A stretch of 42,069 nucleotides of DNA from Porphyromonadaceae bacterium CG2_30_38_12. GTDB lineage: Bacteria > Bacteroidota > Bacteroidia > Bacteroidales > Paludibacteraceae. The translations under genes and the position numbers were made by a program. Under the pieces are notes generated by a model. That model did not search any database. It was not told the origin of the DNA and saw nothing but the letters and a program-made list of their open reading frames with translations. The first letter of the stretch is position 1; each line of letters opens with the position of its first letter. Below, piece by piece: positions 19,463 to 27,519 of the stretch. The stretch spans positions 1 through 42,069 of the forward strand of contig MNZK01000026.1 of NCBI GenBank assembly GCA_001873635.1, read 5' to 3'.

Positions 19463-20758
19463 TTATTTGATTTGTTTTATATTGAAATAATTAAATGAAT
19501 TTGAAGTAGAATCGGGTGTGATCTTTAAATTTTTAAAATGAACCAACTCTCCATTAGAAGCATTAACAACAACATCAGGACTTGCAACATCGAAAGTAAC
19601 ATGATCAAATTTGATGGATTTAAAATTGGTGGCATCAAAAAATTTAGCCGAACCCAATTTTGCATCTTCAAAAACCGGAGGTTCAATGTATTTACCTCCA
19701 CGATGGCTAAAACTTGAGTTTTTTATGTTCAATTGAAAATCCTTATTATTTCCACCATTAATATAAAAAGCCGTTCCAATAACTTTTGCTCGTACATTCT
19801 CAAAACTTACAGTAGAAACTGGTTGACCGGTTTGCCACAAACCATTATTAAAATTATACATGTACACAAAATCAACGTTATCAATAGTTACATCTTTTAT
19901 AATCCAATTACCACTTACAATTTTTGAATTTTCGTCGTCGGGCGAAAAGTGGGCAAAGGCACACAACATATTCTTACGTTTTGATATTTTATGAATATAT
20001 TGTGCGGGACCCCAAAATTCACATCTTTCTACTCGGAGATTTTTGCAACCCATACGGATTCCATTACAAGCACTGTTAATTCTACAGTCAGTTATCGAAA
20101 AATTTTGGTTGTCATTTCCGGCAAAAGCATCGTCGCCTGTTCTGAAATCACAACCAGAAACGGTGAAATTGTCGCAAAATCGTGTATGAAGTCCATCATG
20201 GCCTGCCCTAATCTTGACTCTTTCCACATTTCCAAAAGAACAATACCTCATATTGAGTCCCCAGTTTGCCGAATTTTTAATCGTAAAATCCTTAAGTGAA
20301 ATATGTTTGCAATTGACGAATCTTATACAATGTGGTCCGCGAAATCCTTCCTCTCCATCACTATTTCGGCAATTCACACCATCAATTGTACCTTCTCCCT
20401 GAATGGCAATATTCGAGAGGTCTTTACCATAAATAAGAGCATCATTTTTATAATCTGCATATTTATCACTTCCCTGAATAAGTGTACCCTTTTCCAATCG
20501 TAGTGTTACATTGCTTTTTAGTTCAATACCACCTGTACGGTAAATTCCCGAAGGAAAAATCACTACGCCTCCACCTTTTGCAGCACACGAATCAATAGCA
20601 TTTTGTATAATTTGGGTCATTAATCCCGTTTGGCCGGATTTGATAGTAATTTGTGTTTTTTCTGAATTGGGATTTTGCATGGATAAAGTAATAAGGCAAA
20701 ACAATCCCATGGCTACTATCAATATCCAAGGTGATTTCAACTGTGATTTCATTTTCAT
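19463..20758 (-). CDS. GH28-like right-handed beta-helix protein
   Basis: I chose the ATG at 20756-20758 (MKMKSQLKSPWILIV), because the longer frame starts only with TTG. A hydrophobic signal segment is followed by KSGQTGLMTQIIQNAIDSC and VVIFPSGIYRTGGIELKSN, the usual opening of GH28/pectate-lyase beta-helices, then repeated helix coils. The GH28 double-Asp block is present as FRTGDDAFAGN (about D209/D210). The NTD position reads HDGLHT, and the HG and RIK motifs are not visible (NGIRMGCKNLRVERC is at that place). It could be a polygalacturonase-type hydrolase with altered specificity, a lyase, or an epimerase-like beta-helix. It begins 50 bp after the upstream gene ends, so operonic. Confidence 0.75.
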   Translation of the reverse strand: MKMKSQLKSPWILIVAMGLFCLITLSMQNPNSEKTQITIKSGQTGLMTQIIQNAIDSCAAKGGGVVIFPSGIYRTGGIELKSNVTLRLEKGTLIQGSDKYADYKNDALIYGKDLSNIAIQGEGTIDGVNCRNSDGEEGFRGPHCIRFVNCKHISLKDFTIKNSANWGLNMRYCSFGNVERVKIRAGHDGLHTRFCDNFTVSGCDFRTGDDAFAGNDNQNFSITDCRINSACNGIRMGCKNLRVERCEFWGPAQYIHKISKRKNMLCAFAHFSPDDENSKIVSGNWIIKDVTIDNVDFVYMYNFNNGLWQTGQPVSTVSFENVRAKVIGTAFYINGGNNKDFQLNIKNSSFSHRGGKYIEPPVFEDAKLGSAKFFDATNFKSIKFDHVTFDVASPDVVVNASNGELVHFKNLKITPDSTSNSFNYFNIKQIK

Positions 20759-20808
20759 TTTATATTTTAAAATAATTGTTATCAATGATTTATTTAATTC
20801 TCAGTATC

Positions 20809-23800
20809 TCATTTTTCCACACCAAATTCCACTTCATTTGCCCAATGTTCTTTCCACGAAGCATGAAAAGCGCGGGAATTCTTTTTGGAAACGCTGCGAT
20901 CGCGTGACAATTCCATGCAAGCGCCTCCGTTTGCATCATCATTTACACGGAAGGAAAATTTAATAGTTTTACCTTCATCGAGTGCTTTTTTCACATCGGG
21001 CAATTCGCTCCACGGAATAGCACATTCGGTAATTCGGGTACTTCCTTCGTGGGTTATGGCCAATTTCCCATTTTTCACGGCTCCATCAAAAGGTGATTTG
21101 GGCTGACGCGGATAAAAATGCTTTTCGGGCATTCCGGGCACCAATAATCGCCATATCTCCGTGCCACCACCATATTCCGGAGCAACCTGATTGAGCGCGT
21201 ATTCATAATCTGTACACTTGTAACCAATGTAGCGCGGCATGGTTCCTTTGGCGGTGGAGCCGTAGCCGTCGTCACCTATCGGAATCACGTTAAAGGCAAT
21301 TTGAACATTATCAGATGCAAATCCCAATCCGGAACTATTATCGGGCAACACCGGATCTTTGCGGTACGAAAAAAGACGAACACCTTCGGGCCATTTCAAT
21401 GGAATCAGCACATTGGTATCGGTTGCATTGGCAGGGATTCCAGCAGGCATTTTTGGTTCACTTCCAAACACCCAATATCCTTCTTTGCCATACACATTTT
21501 TCCAGTTTCCTTTGGTGTCAAAATCTTCTTTTACAAAGAATGCGGATGTTACGTTATTGGTGCATGTGATCGTTTTATCAAAGAAAACGCCAGCCAACTT
21601 CACATTGTACCACCAGTCACCTTTAAAAGTTACCCGAACATTGCCCGATAGTTCAAACACCAAATAGCAGCCGTCCCAAAGTTTATTACAGCTCTGAGAA
21701 AGGAGCAATGCGTTGGTATTCAAATCAAAAACATCTACCAGCGTTTTTTGCGTATCAATATTGGGAAGATAAAATGCCACCTGAGTAGCTTTATCCGATG
21801 GTAAATTCAAATCAATTCCGAAACCAATGTTATTGGCATCAGGTTCCCAATAGCTCATGATACGACCCGCTCCGGTGGGATGTTGCAATGCTGACTGATC
21901 ATTTTCATTCGCATCACGTTTTCCGTCCTTTTTCCGAAATGAAAGATTGGCATCGGGTTTGTAAGCCACATCGGGATAGAAAAATTCATCGTCATTCCGT
22001 GTTTCAAAACGATACGTTCCAGGATGAGGTGTATTGTCGGCCACCTTAGCGGCAAAATAGAAGTATTGTTCATCATACGCCAAGTACCCATTTGCCATTC
22101 CTTCAGCTTTCGTATCGAATTGTTTGAACGGATACCACGCAGCTTCTGTAACCGACAGACTCGCTTTACCTGCTGTAACCGTCAGTGGAAAAGTATTTGT
22201 CCATTCATCAAGTTTTCCATCAATGATAGGTGTACGTCTCGAAATGACATTTACGTGCATGTTTTCCTCGTGTGAAGCTTTGCCATCTTTTCCGGCATCG
22301 AATAGTACTTCGAGCGGATAAGTATTATCGGGTGATGTTTTTCCACCAGTTATCTGAACTTGTAAAGTTTTGGTTTCATTGGCTTTCATTGTCAATGATT
22401 GGGGAGCATTTAACTCCAGTCCTCCTAACTTAACATTCAATATTCCTGAAACCGGTCGGTTCAGAATATTTGTAATCTGCAGCTCCATAATTGGTTTTTG
22501 CTCAATGCGCCGAACCATATCCTTAGCCACTATTTCTACCGGTTCGTACCCTTCAATTTTTCCTTTTTTTAATGCTGAAATTAAACGTGCATACGAACCT
22601 TTGGAACCGTCTGTCCGCAAAAAATAGCCCTGAAAGGTGAGCGGTATCACAATTTTATTCTCCTTCGTTGCCACCGGATTTCCATAAAAATCGTACAACG
22701 TAAAAGTTGGATCATCGTTTATGGTCATTTTTCCATTGGTCAGTGCATTGTATTCACCGAGTTTTCTCAAAAGATCTTTTCTTTCATGTGAATCGGATGG
22801 TAGTTCTGCCAATTTTCTACGCATTTCATCCTTTTTGGCAATTTCATTCAAACCTCTGACATCTCGAAAAAGTACATTTTCGGCACCAAATGCTTCGCCA
22901 ATATCTCCGATTACTACTACCGTTCCATCATCCGGATTGTTCTTGTATCCTTCAAAACTCATCACCCACGGAAGTCCGTTTTTAAACAACAATTCCTTGA
23001 AATCGCGCTCACCTATATTGTGTTGAACGGCACCCATGGCAGCCGCAGGAGACCATACCGATGGTATTGCTTCTATCTGTTTTCCACCATCCTTAGTGCG
23101 AATCCGTTGTTTTGCTCCACTATGTTCACGCGAAATCATATATCCGCCATAAATTCCCATGGAGCGATCGTAGCCTGCCGACCGGTTGGTAGCTACTACG
23201 GTAGCAATGCGGTCGTCGGTATTTCCAACCCAACTTTCGGTGTCCCAAATTAGTACGCGTCCTTTGTGATCTTTTCGGTTGTTCCACTGCGGATACAAGC
23301 AAGGCGATTCCATTCCCTGATAATGGATGGAAAGGAAATCGAAAATAGGTAGAAAATCCATTTTCCCGTCGGAAAAAAGTTTGTCCCATGCGTTTGAGTT
23401 GGAGTCGCAACCGCCAATCAGCACATCAGCACCTTCTTTACGAGCTTCCAACACTCCGTTGGCCATGGCCGTGTAAATTTCACGATACCGAAGCATGTCC
23501 GACTGCCAACCCGAGATGGAAATACCCTCCCAAGGTTCGTTCCACAAGTGTACGCCGGTAACGCAGCCCTTCGGCCATCCGTTATTCGTGCATATATTTT
23601 TTACAAATTTCTGAAAATCATTATCTAATTCCGGAAGCCATACATAATCCTGTTTGGTTTTCAAAAACACGTTTTTATCATCCAGAAACGAGCGAGGATT
23701 ACCCAGCGGAATGAGCGCCGGACCTTCCATAAACATCAATAAAACAGTAATATTTTTGTCCTTATATTCTTTCAATTTCCGATTGAGCTTTTCCATTTCC

Positions 23801-24423
23801 GAAACATAATCGCGATGGGTTGTCGGAATATAGGATATTCCCATGCGAATGGCCTGAACACCAATACGGCTCAGAAAATCAGCTCCCAAATCGTCCAACG
23901 CCTGTTTTGGATATTGAATGGCAGTTGGGGTTGGTTTAAATGTCCGCACCACACTGCTTGCCAACCTGCGACCCTGTTTTCCCAAGTCGAAAACAATGGC
24001 GTAACCTCCAAAAATTTCGGGTAGTTTGGGTTCAACATCAATATCTACAAAACCATTGGCGGCTACATTAATTTTTAGTGAAATAGATTGTATTTCTGCT
24101 ATTTTAAACATTTCGGGCAACCAAATATCGTTTGGAATACCTTTGGAGCCGTAGTTGATTAGTTCCACTTTGGCGTCAACAGAAATAGCTGTATTGGTAT
24201 TGTTGACCAATTGGAAGGTGAATGTTGCTTTTTCACCCGGCCAGAAAATATTGGCAGGGGACGAAGTTCGTATGCAAGTCACATCGAAATCGTATAAACG
24301 TTGGTTGTTTTTTACACCCATTACCGTTTCGTAATTCAGCCATTCTTCTGGTGCCCGCATTTGAGCAAAAGATTGAATTAGAGATAGTAAAACGAAATAA
24401 AATACAAGAACAGTTTGTTTCAT
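20809..24423 (-). CDS. Putative clan GH-A glycoside hydrolase of unassigned family, with CBM9-like C-terminus
   Basis: This is a 1204-residue secreted protein (signal about 1-20, ends SFAQ). Residues 40-170 look like an Ig-type beta-sandwich (ATFTFQLVNNTNT). A TIM-barrel-like region follows: FLSRIGVQAIRMGIS, ITVLLMFMEGPAL, VTGVHLWNEPWEG with E296, then IFDFLSIHYQG and RVLIWDTESWVG with E396. The Asn-Glu-Pro and the later Glu, 100 residues apart, fit the acid/base and nucleophile of clan GH-A. After about residue 735 (RRTPIIDGKLDEWTN) the rest resembles a CBM9/DOMON-like domain, probably extended or duplicated. I cannot assign a CAZy family. It lies 50 bp upstream of the GH28-like gene. Catalysis on a plant-type polysaccharide backbone is inference. 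Confidence 0.7.
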   Translation of the reverse strand: MKQTVLVFYFVLLSLIQSFAQMRAPEEWLNYETVMGVKNNQRLYDFDVTCIRTSSPANIFWPGEKATFTFQLVNNTNTAISVDAKVELINYGSKGIPNDIWLPEMFKIAEIQSISLKINVAANGFVDIDVEPKLPEIFGGYAIVFDLGKQGRRLASSVVRTFKPTPTAIQYPKQALDDLGADFLSRIGVQAIRMGISYIPTTHRDYVSEMEKLNRKLKEYKDKNITVLLMFMEGPALIPLGNPRSFLDDKNVFLKTKQDYVWLPELDNDFQKFVKNICTNNGWPKGCVTGVHLWNEPWEGISISGWQSDMLRYREIYTAMANGVLEARKEGADVLIGGCDSNSNAWDKLFSDGKMDFLPIFDFLSIHYQGMESPCLYPQWNNRKDHKGRVLIWDTESWVGNTDDRIATVVATNRSAGYDRSMGIYGGYMISREHSGAKQRIRTKDGGKQIEAIPSVWSPAAAMGAVQHNIGERDFKELLFKNGLPWVMSFEGYKNNPDDGTVVVIGDIGEAFGAENVLFRDVRGLNEIAKKDEMRRKLAELPSDSHERKDLLRKLGEYNALTNGKMTINDDPTFTLYDFYGNPVATKENKIVIPLTFQGYFLRTDGSKGSYARLISALKKGKIEGYEPVEIVAKDMVRRIEQKPIMELQITNILNRPVSGILNVKLGGLELNAPQSLTMKANETKTLQVQITGGKTSPDNTYPLEVLFDAGKDGKASHEENMHVNVISRRTPIIDGKLDEWTNTFPLTVTAGKASLSVTEAAWYPFKQFDTKAEGMANGYLAYDEQYFYFAAKVADNTPHPGTYRFETRNDDEFFYPDVAYKPDANLSFRKKDGKRDANENDQSALQHPTGAGRIMSYWEPDANNIGFGIDLNLPSDKATQVAFYLPNIDTQKTLVDVFDLNTNALLLSQSCNKLWDGCYLVFELSGNVRVTFKGDWWYNVKLAGVFFDKTITCTNNVTSAFFVKEDFDTKGNWKNVYGKEGYWVFGSEPKMPAGIPANATDTNVLIPLKWPEGVRLFSYRKDPVLPDNSSGLGFASDNVQIAFNVIPIGDDGYGSTAKGTMPRYIGYKCTDYEYALNQVAPEYGGGTEIWRLLVPGMPEKHFYPRQPKSPFDGAVKNGKLAITHEGSTRITECAIPWSELPDVKKALDEGKTIKFSFRVNDDANGGACMELSRDRSVSKKNSRAFHASWKEHWANEVEFGVEK

Positions 24424-24469
24424 TTTCGATATTGTTATTCAATGGTTCGTTATAAAATATGTTTTTTTG

Positions 24470-24581
24470 AACGCAAAGTTGCAAAGTCACAAAGTCGCAA
24501 AGAAAAACTGAAAGTTTTTGTCTTTGCGTACTTTCTCTTCTTATTGATTTTTATGTATTTAAAACTTTGCGTCTTTGCGTT
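24470..24581. repeat. Nested inverted repeat built on GCAAAG / CTTTGC
   Basis: The outer arms AACGCAAAG (24470-24478) and CTTTGCGTT (24573-24581) are perfect, and the match continues imperfectly inward. A second inverted pair, GCAAAGAAAAACT with AGTTTTTGTCTTTGC, sits inside. The unit lies in the 251-bp gap between the GH27 copy 2 and the 1204-residue enzyme. It resembles a short palindromic mobile repeat; it has no coding capacity. Confidence 0.7.
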
Positions 24582-24607
24582 AACTTTTTAGTTTGAGTGT
24601 ATTATAA

Positions 24608-24663
24608 CCTTTATTAAATACTAAATCATATCATATCATATCATATTAAGTATTTAATAAAGG
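24608..24663 (-). terminator. Long hairpin just downstream of GH27 copy 2
   Basis: CCTTTATTAAATACT (24608-24622) and AGTATTTAATAAAGG (24649-24663) are perfectly complementary over 15 bp, followed by one mismatch and three more pairs. The loop contains tandem TCATA units. It begins 12 bp after the GH27 stop. No U-tract follows on the minus strand, so it may be a bidirectional or processing hairpin, or the end of the adjacent repeat element, rather than a standard intrinsic terminator. Confidence 0.55.
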
Positions 24664-24674
24664 ATCTGTTTTTC

Positions 24675-25844
24675 TTATTTTTTTACACGGAAAAAAACCA
24701 CAGAATGACCATCAATTGAAATAGTTTTAATTTTTTTTGTTGTACCTACTTCACTGTGTTTCCAAATGTCAAAAACCTGCTTATTTCCTTTAATTCCTGC
24801 CTTTTCCCAATGTGCTGGAAAATCATATTTCTTTTCATTCCGGTTGAAAAAAATAACTGCTACATCGCCATTGTGAAGTGGTTTGCTCCAAATTTCAAAG
24901 TCTCCGTCATCGTATACTTTTTTTCCCTGAATACCGGCTTTGTCCTGATTTACGGCAATGGCATCTTTGTTGAGTAGTATGTTTTTTATCGAATCGCTCA
25001 TGTTTCTCAGGTCGTTGCCAGCCATCAAAGGTGCTGCAATTAGACTCCAAAAACTGAAATGAGCAATATATTCATTGTATTTCATGTGTCCATTACCAAC
25101 TTCAAGCATATCCGGATCATTCCAATGACCAGGTCCTGCATATTTCTCAAGTCCAACTTGCATATCGAGAATAGTTGTCCAACCCATTCCTCCCCAGTCT
25201 CTCTTGCAATCCCAGCAATCCTGAATATCTGCAGTTGTACGCCAGAGGTGTCCTACGTTTTGTGCCCAAATGTATGGTCGGCTCGTGCCCCATTCGCACA
25301 TACTAAAAACAATCGGCCTTCCACTTTTTGCAAGTGCATTGCTCATATCGGTGTATGCTTTAACCGGGTCAATACCAGCCGTATTGCACCAGTCATATTT
25401 CAGGTAATCAACTCCCCATTCAGCATAGGTATTTGCATCAATCACCTCGTATCCGTGGCTTCCTGGACGTTCTGCACAGGTTCGTGTACCTGCACAAGAG
25501 TAAATTCCGAACTTTAAACCTTTGGCGTGTATGTAATCAGCCAACGCTTTGATACCTGAAGGAAAATTGACTGAATCAGCTACGATTTTGCCTTTGGCAT
25601 CGCGTGCAATCTGCCAGCAGTCGTCAATAACAATGTATTCATAACCAGCTTCTTTAAATCCGTTTGTAACAAAGGCATCGGCTACTTCTTTAATCAACTT
25701 CTCGTTGACATTACAGCCGAATTTATTCCAACTGTTCCAACCCATTGGTGGAGTGGGAACTAAATTTTGTGTTTTTTGCGCAGTTGAAGTAAGACTGACA
25801 AAAAGGATTACTAAAAAAAACATTTTGTTCATACCTAAAATCAT
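24675..25844 (-). CDS. GH27 alpha-galactosidase (copy 2), secreted
   Basis: This 389-residue enzyme has the same layout as the GH27 at 18203-19360: signal peptide (about 5-22, ends TAQ), VPTPPMGWNSWNKFGCN, VIDDCWQ, KFGIYSCAG, the nucleophile D151 in YLKYDWC and GHWNDPDMLEVGNG. The second Met (MNKMFFLVILF, 25832) gives a more normal signal peptide and may be the true start. Differences from copy 1 lie mostly in the surface and C-terminal sandwich segments, so the copies may favour different linkages. It follows the decayed ribokinase gene by 54 bp and is itself intact. Confidence 0.95.
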   Translation of the reverse strand: MILGMNKMFFLVILFVSLTSTAQKTQNLVPTPPMGWNSWNKFGCNVNEKLIKEVADAFVTNGFKEAGYEYIVIDDCWQIARDAKGKIVADSVNFPSGIKALADYIHAKGLKFGIYSCAGTRTCAERPGSHGYEVIDANTYAEWGVDYLKYDWCNTAGIDPVKAYTDMSNALAKSGRPIVFSMCEWGTSRPYIWAQNVGHLWRTTADIQDCWDCKRDWGGMGWTTILDMQVGLEKYAGPGHWNDPDMLEVGNGHMKYNEYIAHFSFWSLIAAPLMAGNDLRNMSDSIKNILLNKDAIAVNQDKAGIQGKKVYDDGDFEIWSKPLHNGDVAVIFFNRNEKKYDFPAHWEKAGIKGNKQVFDIWKHSEVGTTKKIKTISIDGHSVVFFRVKK

Positions 25845-25898
25845 TTTTTAAAACTATTATTATAAAGATTAATTAATTTGCATGTCAATAAATTACAC

Positions 25899-26840
25899 TT
25901 ACAATTTTTTACTCAATTTATATTCAACCATAAACCTATCAATTTCCACACGAGTTTGATACGATGGGATAGTATCGGGCTTTGTACAAGCCAACGCACC
26001 CACCGCATTGGCAAAACACATGGCATTTTCGATGGACATTCCCTCTGCAAGTCCTACCGCAAGTCCGGCATTGAAAGCATCGCCCGCACCGGTTGAATCT
26101 ATCACATTATCTATTCGGAATGGTTCAGCAATAATTTGTAAATCATTATTAACCAATAAGCTGCCTGATTCACCAAGCGTTATCAGCGCATTTTTACATC
26201 CAGTTTTCAGAATCTGTTTGGCAATTTCCACTTCGCTGCTTTTATCCAACGGATTTAGTCCAACACAAATTCGGGCTTCGGTTTCGTTGGGCGTTAAATA
26301 ATCAACAAATGACAAATCGAAAGCAGTTAAATTTGCAGCAGGAGCCGGATTGAGAATGACTTTAGCACCTTTTTCCTACGATTTTTGACCAGCATATATG
26401 GCTGTAGCAATAGGTATTTCTAATTGTAAAACCACTATAGTATCACTATCTACTATACTCATAGCTTGGTTTATATGATTTTCATCAAGCGAATTTAAAG
26501 CCGAAATATCAATGGTAATAATATTGTGACCATCGGACGAGCAAATTATAAAACCACATGCAGTAGGAAAATCGTTTGTCTGAAAAAGATATTTTGAATT
26601 AACACCTTCATCTTTTAATAAACCAAAAATATTGTCGGCAAAAGCATCCTTACCAACCATACTCACAAAAGCTGTTTGTGCACCCAAACGAGCCGCCTGC
26701 ACAACCTGATTAGAACCTTTTCCGCCCCATGTTTAACGAAAATTAGTACCTATCAATGTCTCGCCCTTCGATGGAATACGCTCGGTATCCATAACGAGGG
26801 CTTCAATATAACTTCCTATGACTACAATTTTCTTACTCAT
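25899..26840 (-). pseudogene. Ribokinase-family sugar kinase with two nonsense codons
   Basis: A single continuous frame of 314 codons, starting with ATG at 26838-26840 (MSKKIVVIGSYIEALVMD), encodes a PfkB/ribokinase-family kinase of normal length. Two in-frame stops break it. TAA at codon 36 (26733-26735) sits in NFR-stop-TWGGKGSNQVVQAA, and TAG at codon 155 (26376-26378) sits in AGQKS-stop-EKGAKVILNPAP. Both are one C-to-T change from Gln codons. The catalytic block DSTGAGDAFNAGLAVG and the ATP-site region are otherwise perfect, and no frameshift is present. It follows the aldolase remnant by 13 bp. Likely substrate was ribose or deoxyribose. The decay looks recent because the rest of the sequence is still well conserved. 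Confidence 0.9.
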
Positions 26841-26853
26841 ATTCAAAAAAGAA

Positions 26854-27416
26854 TTAATAGTTTGAACTACTTCCGGCCTTTTTCATTATAATATCCAATC
26901 CGCTACTTGTACCTGTAAGCTGGGCACCAGCATCGAAAAGGGCTACCATTTTTTCGTACGAATTTACTTTCCCCGAAGCTTTTACTTTACATTCGGAACG
27001 TACGTTATCGAAGAGCAATTTTATGTTTTCGGGAGTTGCATCACCACCACCAAAAGGTGATCCACTCGAATTTTTAATCCAAACAAAACCCGCATTATCA
27101 AAAATTTTAATGGCTTTAATTTTTTCTTCCAACGTGGGAATCAAGCCTAATTCAAGCATTGGTTATATCACAATGCTTTTCGAAACATCGAGCATAGCTT
27201 GCGCTTCTTTCGCAAAAAAATCATAATCACGTGATACAAAAGCACTCATATTAGGCTGATAATCTACTTCATCTGTACCAATTTCCACGCATTCCTTCAT
27301 CAAGGCAATTTTTGCATTCAGCGTTTCGTGTCCCATGCCAAAACCGAAGAAAGTAGCCAATTTCACATCTGTTCCTTTTAATATTTCTTTACCTAACGTT
27401 ACATAATAGTCATAGG
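26854..27416 (-). pseudogene. deoC: Deoxyribose-phosphate aldolase, N-terminally truncated with a nonsense codon
   Basis: From about 27416 the frame reads YYVTLGKEILKGTDVKLATF, GHETLNAKIALMKECVEIG, TDEVDYQPNMSAF, then SIVI, a TAA (27160-27162), PMLELGLIPTLEEKIKAIK, WIKNSSGSPFGGGDATPEN and VKASGKVNSYEKM. This is DeoC, including both lysine regions around the Schiff-base site. The first roughly 45-50 residues are missing and the sequence is joined there to a transporter fragment. The stop lies in the same frame as the rest, so it is one nonsense change. DeoC converts deoxyribose 5-phosphate to acetaldehyde and glyceraldehyde 3-phosphate. Pairing with the adjacent kinase suggests a former deoxyribose pathway. 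Confidence 0.88.
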
Positions 27417-27482
27417 TAAAATAAATGAACCTTGAAGAATACCTGCAATAAGCACCAATGAAATTCCAATTGTTTGTTCCAT
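27399..27482 (-). pseudogene. 5' fragment of a membrane sugar transporter gene (RhaT-like)
   Basis: ATG at 27480-27482 opens a 27-codon frame, MEQTIGISLVLIAGILQGSF followed by ILPMTIM and a stop. The first transmembrane helix and the QGSF-LP pattern resemble the start of RhaT/GRP-type sugar transporters. The frame ends where the aldolase sequence begins (about 27405-27420), so a deletion appears to have fused the two genes. It starts 37 bp after the propeller lipoprotein stop. The family call rests on 27 residues and is tentative. Confidence 0.45.
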
Positions 27483-27519
27483 AATGATAGTTGTTTTTAT
27501 ATGTATGCTTTGACAAAGT

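Noticed and set aside
25899-26840. In-frame TAA and TAG in the ribokinase gene as evidence of stop-codon reassignment to Gln
   Set aside because: Neighbouring genes end normally at TAA, TAG and TGA and contain no internal stops where Gln is expected, so nonsense mutation is simpler.
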